Origin: Rhizobium croatiense
GTDB lineage: Bacteria > Pseudomonadota > Alphaproteobacteria > Rhizobiales > Rhizobiaceae
NCBI RefSeq assembly: GCF_019793465.1
Contig: NZ_JAILYJ010000012.1
Coordinates: 1 to 64,000, forward strand
DNA: 64,000 nt
Reading direction: 5' to 3'
Shown: in pieces, positions 32,735-40,905 of the stretch
How the letters are laid out: each line of letters starts with the position of its first letter
How positions within the stretch are numbered: the first letter of the stretch is position 1
The notes under the pieces: generated by a model
What the model saw: only the letters and a program-made list of their open reading frames with translations
The model's database searches: none
Told to the model about the DNA's origin: nothing
Translations under genes and position numbers: made by a program

Positions 32735-33547
32735 ATGACTTCCATCCGCTTTGCGCTCAACCATATGGCCGCGCCGTCGCTTGCCATCGATGATTTCTTC
32801 GCGCTGGCAAAGTCGCTCGGCATCGGAGAGGTCGAGATCCGCAACGACCTTTCCGGCAACGCCATTCTCGACGGAACCAAACCCGAAGCGATCAAGCAAG
32901 CCGCCGAGAGCCACGGGCTGACGATCATCTCGATCAATGCGCTGCAGCGCTTCAACGAATGGAATGCAACCCGGGCAGCCGAAGCGCAGGAACTGATCGA
33001 CTATGCCAGCGCCTGTGGCGCCAAGGCGCTCGTGCTCGTTCCGAAGAACGACGGCACCGGCTGCGCCGATGGCGAACGGCAGGCCAATCTGCGCCAGTCC
33101 CTGACGGCGTTGAAGCCGATGCTCGATGAAGCCGGCATCATCGGCCTCGTCGAGCCGCTCGGTTTCGAAATCTGCTCGCTGCGCTCGAAGACCGAGGCGG
33201 CCGAGGCAATCAAGGAACTCGGCGCGCAATCGACCTTCAAGCTCGTTCACGACACCTTCCACCATCACCTTGCCGGCGAAGCGGCGACCTTCCCGAAGCT
33301 TGCCGGTCTCGTCCACATCTCCGGCGTCAGCGACCCCTCTGTGTCGGTTGCCGATATGCGCGATTCTCATCGGGTGCTCGTCGACGGCGACGACCGGCTC
33401 GACAATGCTGGGCAGATCAAGGCGCTGCTGCAGGCGGGCTACAAGGGTCCGTTCTCCTTCGAGCCCTTCGCAGCCGAAGTGCATGCCGTCAAGGACCCGG
33501 CTGCAGCGCTACGCACCAGCATGGATCATCTCACCGCACGAGTTTGA
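32735..33547 (+). CDS. Sugar phosphate isomerase / inosose isomerase-like TIM barrel protein
   Basis: 270 residues from ATG 32735 (MTSIRFALNHM) with GAGGAGG 11 bases upstream; the open frame extends 39 codons further into unconserved sequence. AP-endonuclease-2 type barrel with metal-site segments VEPLGFEICSL, LVHDTFHHHLAGE, VHISGV and FSFEPFA, as in IolE/IolI/MocC relatives. This family isomerises or dehydrates inososes and related keto-polyols. The LacI regulator upstream and the rhizopine-demethylase-like operon opposite point to inositol or rhizopine derived substrates. Confidence 0.8.
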   Translation: MTSIRFALNHMAAPSLAIDDFFALAKSLGIGEVEIRNDLSGNAILDGTKPEAIKQAAESHGLTIISINALQRFNEWNATRAAEAQELIDYASACGAKALVLVPKNDGTGCADGERQANLRQSLTALKPMLDEAGIIGLVEPLGFEICSLRSKTEAAEAIKELGAQSTFKLVHDTFHHHLAGEAATFPKLAGLVHISGVSDPSVSVADMRDSHRVLVDGDDRLDNAGQIKALLQAGYKGPFSFEPFAAEVHAVKDPAAALRTSMDHLTARV

Positions 33548-33599
33548 GACTGCAAAGACCTGCGGCGCGGTCATGAAGCGTCGCCACCATTGTCGATAC

Positions 33600-33625
33600 G
33601 GTCGGCCGCTGGCGAGCGGCCGACC
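33600..33625. terminator. Bidirectional hairpin between convergent genes
   Basis: GGTCGGCCGCT (33600-33610) and AGCGGCCGACC (33615-33625) form a perfect 11-base stem with a GGCG loop between the isomerase-like gene and cobM, which converge. No long T-run on either side. Confidence 0.6.
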
Positions 33626-33633
33626 GCATCACT

Positions 33634-34392
33634 CTATTCGCGGCCCCTGAACCGGCGCTGATAGGCGGGGTCGTAGAGCGAGCTCTCGCGAAAATCCTCT
33701 GCCGCAAGCGATGGGCCGACGAAGATGATCGCCGTGCGTTCGATCGGCTCGGCCGCAACCTTTGCCTCGATATCGCGGAGTGTGCCGCGCAGCACGCTCT
33801 CGTCCGGCCAGGAGGCCTTGACGACGATCGCGACCGGGCAGTCGGCGCCGTAGAGCGGCGTCAATTCCGCCACCACCTGCTTCAGCGCATGGATTGCCAG
33901 ATGGATCGACAGCGTGGCGCCGGTGGCGCCGAATTTCGCCAGCGTCTCGTCATTCGGCATCGGCGAAGCGCGGCCGGAAACGCGGGTGAGCACCAGGCTC
34001 TGGGCCACGGCCGGGATCGTCAGTTCGCGGCCGAGCACGGAGGCAGCGGCGGCAAAGGCCGGAACACCCGGCGTCATCGTATAAGCGATGCCGTGTTTTT
34101 GCAGCCGGCGCACCTGCTCGGCCACCGCACTCCAGACCGAAAGATCGCCGGAATGCAGCCTTGCGACGTCCTGCCCGGCAGCCGCGGCGGCGAGATATTC
34201 CGCCTCGATCTCGTCGAGCGACAGCGGCGCGGTATCGACGATACGCGCGCCCGGCGGGCAATATTGCAGCAGTTCAGGAGAGACGATCGAACCGGCATAG
34301 AGACAGACCGGGCACTGGGCGATGAGACCGCGGCCACGCACCGTGATCAGATCCGCAGCCCCCGGCCCCGCGCCGATGAAATGCACCGTCAT
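33634..34392 (-). CDS. cobM: Precorrin-4 C11-methyltransferase
   Basis: 252 residues. Tetrapyrrole methylase fold: VHFIGAGPGAADLITVRG at the N-terminus, LHSGDLSVWSAVAEQ, TMTPGVPAFAAAASVLGRELT, and a C-terminal RTAIIFVGPSLAAEDF. Methylates C11 of precorrin-4 in aerobic cobalamin synthesis. Ends the minus-strand cob group; four bases separate it from cobL. Confidence 0.94.
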   Translation of the reverse strand: MTVHFIGAGPGAADLITVRGRGLIAQCPVCLYAGSIVSPELLQYCPPGARIVDTAPLSLDEIEAEYLAAAAAGQDVARLHSGDLSVWSAVAEQVRRLQKHGIAYTMTPGVPAFAAAASVLGRELTIPAVAQSLVLTRVSGRASPMPNDETLAKFGATGATLSIHLAIHALKQVVAELTPLYGADCPVAIVVKASWPDESVLRGTLRDIEAKVAAEPIERTAIIFVGPSLAAEDFRESSLYDPAYQRRFRGRE

Positions 34393-34396
34393 TCCG

Positions 34397-35629
34397 TCAT
34401 CCTTTCGTCCAGCGCCACTGCGTCACCGGCATGGCCGGCCGCCAGCCGCTCATGCCGCCGATGGCGCCGGCGCGCGCTATTTCGATGCGCGTCAGCGAGC
34501 CGCCGCGCTTTGCATGTTCGCAGAGCAGCACGGCTTCCATCTCCAGCGTCACGGCATTGGCGAGGAGCCGCCCTCCCCGCTTCAGCGCCGCAATCGCGGC
34601 ATCGATGACGCCAGCCTCGCTGCCGCCGCCGCCGAGGAAGATCGCATCCGGTTCCGGCAGGCCCACAAGTGCGCCGGGTGCTGCGCCTTCGATGACGGCG
34701 AGATGCGGCACGCCGAAGGCGGATGCGTTACGGGCGATCCGCGCCGCCCGCTCCGGCGATTGCTCGATGGCAATCGTCTTCAGCGACGGATCGGCAAGCA
34801 TCCATTCGATGCCGATCGATCCCGAACCGGCGCCGATATCCCAGAGCAGTTCGCCGTGCCGCGGCGCAAGCGCCGACAGCGTCATTGCCCGGATTTCGCG
34901 TTTGGTGATCTGTCCGTCATGCTCGAACAGTTCGTCCTCGAGCCCGGCGACGAAAGGCAGAATGCGGGCCCCCTCCCCTGCCGCGACATGGAGGGCGCAG
35001 ACATTGAGGGGATCGATGTCCGCAAGATCGAAATCCGCGGAGATCGCGCTTCTGCGCCGGTCCCGCGAGCCGCCCAGCGCCTCGAGAACGGTAAGCTGTG
35101 ACTGACCGAAACCATCGGCGGCAAGCAGGTTTGCCAGCGCGCGAGGCCCGTTCTCGTCCGACGTCAGCGCGATGATGCGCCGTCCAGGGTGCAGATGCGG
35201 CCGGATCAGGTCGATCGGCCGGCCATGCAGCGAAATCGTCGCGACGTCCTGCAGTGGCCAGCCGAGCCGCGAGGCGGCAAGGCTGAAGGCCGAAGGCGCC
35301 GGGATGGTGCGCATCTCTTCCACCGCCAAATGGCGGGAGAGCGTTGCGCCGACGCCATGGAGGAACGGATCGCCGGAGGCGAGCACGACGACCGGCGTGC
35401 CGCGCCTTGCAAGGATCGCCTCGATTGAGCGCGCGAACGGGCTCTGCCAGGAAAATCTCTCACCTGATATCAGCTGCGCCGCCAGGGCATGATGCCGTGC
35501 GCCGCCGAAGACGGCCGGTGCGCTGGCGATCAGCCTTTTCGCCTCCTCGCCCAGCCCTTCTGGACCATCTTCACCGATGCCGATAATAGTCAGCCAGGGC
35601 TGATTGCCGGGAGGAGAGAGATCAGACAT
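34397..35629 (-). CDS. cobL: Precorrin-6Y C5,15-methyltransferase (decarboxylating)
   Basis: 410 residues from ATG 35629 (MSDLSPPGNQPWLTIIGIG). Two fused domains: an N-terminal CbiE-type tetrapyrrole methylase (ASGDPFLHGVGATL) and a C-terminal CbiT-type methyltransferase (LLWDIGAGSGSIGIEWMLA, AIEQSPERAARIARNA, PDAIFLGGGGSEAG). Methylates C5 and C15 and decarboxylates the acetate side chain. Its start codon overlaps that of the divergent cobK by two bases, so no separate promoter space exists; a frame extended further upstream runs through cobK and is not used. Confidence 0.94.
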   Translation of the reverse strand: MSDLSPPGNQPWLTIIGIGEDGPEGLGEEAKRLIASAPAVFGGARHHALAAQLISGERFSWQSPFARSIEAILARRGTPVVVLASGDPFLHGVGATLSRHLAVEEMRTIPAPSAFSLAASRLGWPLQDVATISLHGRPIDLIRPHLHPGRRIIALTSDENGPRALANLLAADGFGQSQLTVLEALGGSRDRRRSAISADFDLADIDPLNVCALHVAAGEGARILPFVAGLEDELFEHDGQITKREIRAMTLSALAPRHGELLWDIGAGSGSIGIEWMLADPSLKTIAIEQSPERAARIARNASAFGVPHLAVIEGAAPGALVGLPEPDAIFLGGGGSEAGVIDAAIAALKRGGRLLANAVTLEMEAVLLCEHAKRGGSLTRIEIARAGAIGGMSGWRPAMPVTQWRWTKG

Positions 35630-36398
35630 GGGACGACCTCGCATTCTGATCCTCGGCGGCACCAGCGAGGCGCGCCTGCTGGGCGAAGCGCTCGCGGCGC
35701 GTGACGATTGCGATATTCTTCTGTCGCTGGCCGGGCGTACCGAAAAACCGGCTGCGCAGCCGGTTCCGGTTCGAATCGGTGGTTTCGGCGGCGCTGCGGC
35801 GCTCGCCGATTTCCTGAACGGGGGCGGATATGATCTGCTTATCGACGCCACGCATCCCTTCGCCGAGCGCATCTCTGCCAATGCCGCCCGTGCTGCCGAG
35901 GCCACCGGCATAACCGCCATCGCTCTGCGTCGTCCCGAATGGCAGCGCCTGCCGGGCGATCACTGGCGGGACGTGCGGAGCATTCCGGCGGCCATTGAGG
36001 CGCTTGGCCCCTCCCCCCGCCATGTCTTCCTGGCAACGGGCCGGCAGGGTGCGCATTATGCCGAAGCGGCAGCACAGCATCACTATCTCGTTCGCAGCGT
36101 CGACCCCGTCGAGCCGCCGCTTGCGCTTGCGAATGTCGATTATATCCTCGATCGTGGTCCGTTCACGCTGGAAGGCGAATTGGCTCTGCTGAGACAGCAC
36201 CATATCGATGTCATCATTGCCAAGAACAGCGGCGGCGGCGCCACCTATGCGAAGATCGAGGCAGCCCGCCTGCTCGGCATCGAGGTGATGATGGTCACGC
36301 GTGCGCAAGCGTCCACGGTCAAGATGGTCGAAACTGTCGAGGCGGCGCTGGCGGCGGTCGATCACCTCTTCCCCTCCGCCATGAAACGCGGCGTATAG
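35628..36398 (+). CDS. cobK: Precorrin-6A reductase
   Basis: 256 residues from ATG 35628 (MGRPRILILGGTSEARLL), with GGGAGGAGAG upstream. CobK/CbiJ marks: LGGTSEARLLGEAL, LIDATHPFAERISANA, FLATGRQGAH, and IIAKNSGGGATYAKIEAARLLGIEV. Reduces precorrin-6A with NADPH. It is the only cob gene here on the plus strand: its start overlaps that of cobL (CATG) and its 3' end overlaps the 3' end of cobJ by 37 bases. Confidence 0.94.
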   Translation: MGRPRILILGGTSEARLLGEALAARDDCDILLSLAGRTEKPAAQPVPVRIGGFGGAAALADFLNGGGYDLLIDATHPFAERISANAARAAEATGITAIALRRPEWQRLPGDHWRDVRSIPAAIEALGPSPRHVFLATGRQGAHYAEAAAQHHYLVRSVDPVEPPLALANVDYILDRGPFTLEGELALLRQHHIDVIIAKNSGGGATYAKIEAARLLGIEVMMVTRAQASTVKMVETVEAALAAVDHLFPSAMKRGV

Positions 36399-37126
36399 AC
36401 GAGGTCCGGCCTGCCGGGCCGCGTGATGATCCGCGTTTCGGCCGAGCCGATGATGATGCAGGTCGCCATATCGGCCATCGAGGCATCCGCCTGGGACAGC
36501 GGCTGTACGGCGATACGTTCGTCCGGCCGCCCGGCCGCGCGCCCGAAAATAACCGGTGTCGTTGCCGGCAGATGGTCGCGCAACAGCTTGAAGGCCTCGC
36601 CGAGCTGCCACGGCCGCGCCCGGCTGATCGGATTATAAAGGGCGATGACGAAGCCGGCCCTGGCCGCCAATTCGAGACGGTTTTCTATTATATTCCAAGG
36701 CTTTAGATTGTCCGACAGCGAGATGGCGCAGAAATCGTGGCCAAGCGGTGCCCCTGCTCTCGCGGCCACCGCCAGCATCGCGGTGATGCCGGGCAGGATG
36801 GTGAGATCGACCGCGCGCCAGGCTGCCGGCCCGTTCTCGATCGCCTCGCAGACGGCAGCAGCCATGGCGAAGACACCGGGGTCGCCGCCGGAGACGATGC
36901 AGACCTTGGCACCATCCGCTGCCATCGAAAGTGCCGCCCCTGCCCTGTCGAGTTCTTCGCGATTGTCCGAGGCATGGCGCAGCTGATCGTCGCGGAGCTG
37001 CAGCCTGTCGAGATAGGGTCCATAACCGAAGAAATTCGTCGCCGCATCGACGGCGGCCAACGCTTCCGGCGTCATCTGTTCGGGATTGCCGGGGCCGGTG
37101 CCGATCACGAAAAGGGCGCCGCTCAT
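36362..37126 (-). CDS. cobJ: Precorrin-3B C17-methyltransferase
   Basis: 254 residues. Tetrapyrrole methylase: LFVIGTGPGNPEQMTPEAL, VCIVSGGDPGVFAMAAAVCEA, ILPGITAMLAVAARAGAPLGHDF, and ALYNPISRARPWQL. Methylates C17 with ring contraction. Overlaps cobI by four bases and cobK (opposite strand) by 37 at their 3' ends. Confidence 0.94.
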   Translation of the reverse strand: MSGALFVIGTGPGNPEQMTPEALAAVDAATNFFGYGPYLDRLQLRDDQLRHASDNREELDRAGAALSMAADGAKVCIVSGGDPGVFAMAAAVCEAIENGPAAWRAVDLTILPGITAMLAVAARAGAPLGHDFCAISLSDNLKPWNIIENRLELAARAGFVIALYNPISRARPWQLGEAFKLLRDHLPATTPVIFGRAAGRPDERIAVQPLSQADASMADMATCIIIGSAETRIITRPGRPDLVYTPRFMAEGKR

Positions 37127-37854
37127 CGGCTGCGCTCCCAGCCCGGCACCAGGACGAGCGAAAAATACGGCGCATCGCCGTCGGCCCTGTCGGCAAGCTT
37201 TGCCATGGCTGCATTCGCCATGGTGCCGCGTTCGACATAGACCGCTTGGCCGAGTCGTCCGGCAGTTTCCAGCGCCCGGCGGATTTTCGGCAGATTGCGG
37301 CCGACTTTCATGATGACGGCGGCTTGCGTATCGGCCAGGCGGCGCGTCAGCTCGGCCTCGGCCATCGTACCGGGCAGTACGGAAAGCACGTCATCCCCCT
37401 GGACGATCGGCATGCCGGCCAAGGACCAGCAGCCCGACATGGCGCTGATGCCGGGGATCACTTCGGTCGGATAGCGCTGGGAAAGTCTGACATGCAGGTG
37501 CATGTAGGAGCCGTAGAACAGCGGATCGCCCTCGCTGAGCACGGCGACGGTCCGCCCGGCATCGAGATGGCCGGCGATTGCCTCGGCGGACCGGTCATAG
37601 AACTGGGTGATCAGGCTCCGGTAACGCTCGTCGTTCTTGTCGATCTCGGTGGTGACGGGATAATAGAGCGGCAGCAGCGTCACGCCGGATTTCAGCAGTG
37701 GCTCGACGATCGCCTTGCCATTGCCGCCCCTGCCCTCTTTGGCAAAGTAAGCAATGACGTCGGCATCTTCGATGGCGCGGACGGCTTTAAGGGTCAGGAG
37801 CTCCGGGTCGCCGGGACCCGTGCCGACGCCGATCAGGCGGCCTTGTTTTGTCAT
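37123..37854 (-). CDS. cobI: Precorrin-2 C20-methyltransferase
   Basis: 243 residues. Tetrapyrrole methylase: RLIGVGTGPGDPELLTLKAV, VAVLSEGDPLFYGSYMHLHVRL, VIPGISAMSGCWSLAGMPI, and a C-terminal YFSLVLVPG. Adds the C20 methyl to precorrin-2. Four-base overlaps with cobH and cobJ show tight coupling. Confidence 0.94.
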   Translation of the reverse strand: MTKQGRLIGVGTGPGDPELLTLKAVRAIEDADVIAYFAKEGRGGNGKAIVEPLLKSGVTLLPLYYPVTTEIDKNDERYRSLITQFYDRSAEAIAGHLDAGRTVAVLSEGDPLFYGSYMHLHVRLSQRYPTEVIPGISAMSGCWSLAGMPIVQGDDVLSVLPGTMAEAELTRRLADTQAAVIMKVGRNLPKIRRALETAGRLGQAVYVERGTMANAAMAKLADRADGDAPYFSLVLVPGWERSR

Positions 37855-38483
37855 AGGCCCGGCCTCGCCAGCGCATTGATGGCGGCCGCCGTCATGGCGC
37901 TACCGCCGAGCCGGCCGCGCACGATGGCGAAGGGGACGCCATAGGAATTTTCCGCCAGCGCATCCTTTGATTCCGCCGCGCCGACAAAACCGACGGGCAT
38001 GCCGAGGATAGCAGCGGGTTTCGGGGCGCCGTCGCGCAAGAGTTCGAGCAGGTGGAACAGCGCCGTCGGCGCATTGCCGATCGCGACAATGCTTCCGCCG
38101 AGCCGGTCGAGCCACAGATGCATGGCGGCGGCTGAGCGCGTATTGCCGGTCTTGACCGCAAGCTCCGGCGTGGCGGGATCGCGCAGCGTGCAGATCACCT
38201 CGTTCATCGCCGGCAGCCGTGCCCGGGTAACGCCCTGAGCGACCATTTCCGCGTCGCAGAAGATCGGTGCTCCACCTTTCAGCGCCTCGCGCGCCGCGCT
38301 AACGACATCGGCGGAAAACACAAAATGCTCCGCCGCTTCGACCAGCCCGCAGGCATGGATCATGCGCACGGCGATCTCGGCCTGATCTTCGGTGAAGCGC
38401 GAAAGATCGGCCTCGGCGCGGATGATCGCAAAGGAGCGCTCGTAGATCGCGTCGCCGCTGCGGATATAATCGTAGTCTGGCAT
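37851..38483 (-). CDS. cobH: Precorrin-8X methylmutase
   Basis: 210 residues. Marks: DYIRSGDAIYERSFAIIRAEA, VRMIHACG with the catalytic His, IFCDAEMVAQGV, and the C-terminal GMPVGFVGAAESKDAL. Moves the C11 methyl to C12 to give hydrogenobyrinate. Two bases after cobG and overlapping cobI by four. Confidence 0.95.
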   Translation of the reverse strand: MPDYDYIRSGDAIYERSFAIIRAEADLSRFTEDQAEIAVRMIHACGLVEAAEHFVFSADVVSAAREALKGGAPIFCDAEMVAQGVTRARLPAMNEVICTLRDPATPELAVKTGNTRSAAAMHLWLDRLGGSIVAIGNAPTALFHLLELLRDGAPKPAAILGMPVGFVGAAESKDALAENSYGVPFAIVRGRLGGSAMTAAAINALARPGL

Positions 38484-38485
38484 TC

Positions 38486-39868
38486 CTATTCCTGTCGCAG
38501 CACCTTCGAAACGCCGGTTGCGCCAAGCCGTGTAAGGCAGGCGGCGGTCGATTCGCCAGCGCCTCTGTTATCTTCGATGGAGCGGGCGAGCCTCTCTATA
38601 GCGAAATCGATCCGTCCGCCAGCGATCCGTTCATCCGGCCGATCCATTGCCAACCCGTTGAGGATGAGATCGTAACCTTCAGCCGTCCCGGTCAGGGTCA
38701 GCGCCGGGCGCGCATGCGCGCAGCCTTTGGCACAGCCGGAGAGATGCAGCGTCAGCGACCCGTCGAACAGGTCGGGTGCCGCGGCCAGGATGCGGCGGGC
38801 CAGCGTTCGTGTTTCGTAGAAGCCGGAGCCGCAGGCGCCGGCGCCGGCGCAGGCGGCAATATGCTCGGCTTTATCGCCGGCTTGCGCGCTGAAGCCGTAT
38901 TTGGCGGCCGCGGCCTCGATCGCCGGCACTCTCTCTGCCGGCAGGCCGAGGAAGAAGAAACCGCGACCCGGCGCCAGCCGGATGGCCGTTGCGCCGGAGG
39001 CTTTGGCGAGATCGAGCAGGGCGGTCAGGTCGGACGCTCTCGTCTGGCCGAATTCCGGCCGCACGCCGAGCACGGCTTTGCCGTCCGCCAGCCTATGCAG
39101 GCCCGGTAGCGGCATCCTTGCCGAGCACGACTGCATGGATCGGATAGCTGCCATGGCGGGAAAATGCGTTTGCAGATGCACCGGATCGATATCCCGTGCC
39201 CGACTGCCCTGCCCGAGCATTGCCAGCTGAACCAGGATTTCGCCAACGGCCGAGACGGCCGCCTCCGCAGGACCGGCCGCGACCGGCGTTGCGGTCGCAC
39301 CATCGCCATTGATGGCGACTAGCCAATGCGCTTGGGCTAGTGCGACGACACGAATATCGGCGGAAAGTTCCGACAAGCCGAAGGTTCCACCGCCGTCGAT
39401 GACGATCGACAGTTTCGGCGCAAGCCGCGGCGAGGCGAGCAGTTCCTGAAGCTTGCTGCGCAGGGCCAGTTCCATTGCGGCCGGATCGCTCACCTCTTCC
39501 GGGTCGATGCCATGCAGCGGCGAGATCTCGATCGCCGGCCCGTCCGGCACGGTGATCCCGGCGGCATCAATATCGGAAGCGAGCTGTCCGACCGTCTCGG
39601 CCCGCAGCCCGCGGATCTGCAGATTGCCGCGCGCAGTGATCTCGAGAATACCATTTCCATGCGCCGTAGCTGAGCGAGCAAGGGCGGAGAATTGCGAGAC
39701 CGTCAAGGCGCCGCCGGCCGGCCGCAGCCGCACGAGCAGGCCGTCACCGGTCGGCATCGGCGCGGCAAGGGCGGGGCAGGCGCCTCGCGCGCGCCTCTTC
39801 GCCGCCGCGCGATCACGGCCGTCCGTCGCGCCTCTGCTGTCGATCGCCTTGGCGGTCTCTATGCCCAT
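38486..39868 (-). CDS. cobG: Precorrin-3B synthase
   Basis: 460 residues of the sulfite/nitrite-reductase-like family. Duplicated ferredoxin-like halves (GDGLLVRLRPAGGALTVSQF; ITARGNLQIRGL) and Fe-S/siroheme-type cysteines near the C-terminus (CAGAGACGSGFYETR, LSGCAKGCAHA). It hydroxylates precorrin-3A at C20 with O2, the mark of the aerobic pathway. First gene of the cobG-H-I-J run. Confidence 0.92.
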   Translation of the reverse strand: MGIETAKAIDSRGATDGRDRAAAKRRARGACPALAAPMPTGDGLLVRLRPAGGALTVSQFSALARSATAHGNGILEITARGNLQIRGLRAETVGQLASDIDAAGITVPDGPAIEISPLHGIDPEEVSDPAAMELALRSKLQELLASPRLAPKLSIVIDGGGTFGLSELSADIRVVALAQAHWLVAINGDGATATPVAAGPAEAAVSAVGEILVQLAMLGQGSRARDIDPVHLQTHFPAMAAIRSMQSCSARMPLPGLHRLADGKAVLGVRPEFGQTRASDLTALLDLAKASGATAIRLAPGRGFFFLGLPAERVPAIEAAAAKYGFSAQAGDKAEHIAACAGAGACGSGFYETRTLARRILAAAPDLFDGSLTLHLSGCAKGCAHARPALTLTGTAEGYDLILNGLAMDRPDERIAGGRIDFAIERLARSIEDNRGAGESTAACLTRLGATGVSKVLRQE

Positions 39869-39939
39869 TCTTAATCCTCTGTCCGTGTCTTACATGATCG
39901 CGGCAGACGCGGCAAAACATGATGGAAACGGTCGACCGG

Positions 39940-40704
39940 CTATTCCTCGAAATCCCGTCCCTTGCGCAGGAGATAGATGTCCATGATCCAGCCATGCCGT
40001 TGCCGGGCCTGGCTCCTGAGTGTCAGGATATCGGCCGCGACATCGCCGAGCCGTCCTGATCGGACGATCTCGTCCTCGGTACCGAGATAGGCGCCCCAGA
40101 AAATCTCGGCATCGCGGTCGTCGATCTTGGCAAAAGCCTGATCGCCGTCGAGCATGACGACCGTCGTGGGCGCCTGGAGTCCCTCCCGCGCCAGCCGACG
40201 CCCGGTGGTAATTTCGATCGGCTTGCCGACGAGATTGATCGGGATTTTGTGGCTGGCCGCCAGGGCCTGGATGCTGGTGATGCCGGGAACGACACTGTAA
40301 TCGAAATCCAGGTCGGCTTGCTGCCGCACCCGTTCGATGATGCGGATCGTGCTGTCGTAGAGACTGGGATCACCCCAGACCAGAAAGGCGCCGCTGCCAT
40401 CCTCGGGCAGGCCGGCGATCAGATCTGCATAGATATGGGCGATCTCGCCATGCCAGGCGTCGACGCTTTGCGCGTAGCTTCTGTCGGCCGTCTGTCGCTG
40501 CGGCACTGCGAATTCTGAGATCCGGATCCCCGGCCGTGTGATATATCGCTCGCAGATCTCGCGGCGAACTTCGGCAAGCTCTTCCTTGGTCGCGCCCTTG
40601 AGCGGCAGAAAGATCACGTCGGCGGCGTTCATCGCATTGATTGCCTGTATGGTGACGTGCTCCGGGTTGCCCGTGCCGATGCCGATGATATGGATGTGCT
40701 TCAC
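39940..40704 (-). CDS. cobF: Precorrin-6A synthase (deacetylating)
   Basis: 254 residues from a GTG at 40704 (coding KHIHIIGIGTGNPEHVTIQA next), with GGAG seven bases upstream; the frame stays open far into repA on the other strand, which is an artefact. Tetrapyrrole methylase motifs: VWGDPSLYDSTIRIIERV and VVPGITSIQALAASHKIPI. Methylates C1 and removes acetate. Divergent from repA; a par palindrome lies in its upstream region. It is 71 bases from cobG, same strand. Confidence 0.92.
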   Translation of the reverse strand: MKHIHIIGIGTGNPEHVTIQAINAMNAADVIFLPLKGATKEELAEVRREICERYITRPGIRISEFAVPQRQTADRSYAQSVDAWHGEIAHIYADLIAGLPEDGSGAFLVWGDPSLYDSTIRIIERVRQQADLDFDYSVVPGITSIQALAASHKIPINLVGKPIEITTGRRLAREGLQAPTTVVMLDGDQAFAKIDDRDAEIFWGAYLGTEDEIVRSGRLGDVAADILTLRSQARQRHGWIMDIYLLRKGRDFEE

Positions 40705-40772
40705 GCCGATACTCCAATGATTCCTGGCGGTCTTGCCGAAAAAGCCGGATCGCCGCAAGGGCAGGGCAGGGA

Positions 40773-40788
40773 GTTGGCCGCGGCCAAC
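40773..40788. other. parS: parS-type palindrome 1 (centromere of repABC)
   Basis: GTTGGCCGCGGCCAAC, a perfect 16-base palindrome fitting the repABC par consensus GTTNNCNGCNGNNAAC. It lies between cobF and repA, and is identical with its flanks (AG before, T after) to a second copy inside repB. RepB is expected to bind it. Confidence 0.9.
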
Positions 40789-40905
40789 TGGGCCGCTGAT
40801 GGGGCCCTGGCCCCCATTGTTGCCGGAAATCCCGAATCGTGTCACTTTCGATACGCTTTTTGACGCTATGTTGACAGAAAAGCGCATCGAAAAGGATTGG
40901 GTGTT

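Noticed and set aside
39869..39939. Cobalamin riboswitch upstream of cobG or cobF
   Set aside because: The gaps are too short and no B12-box-like sequence was seen.
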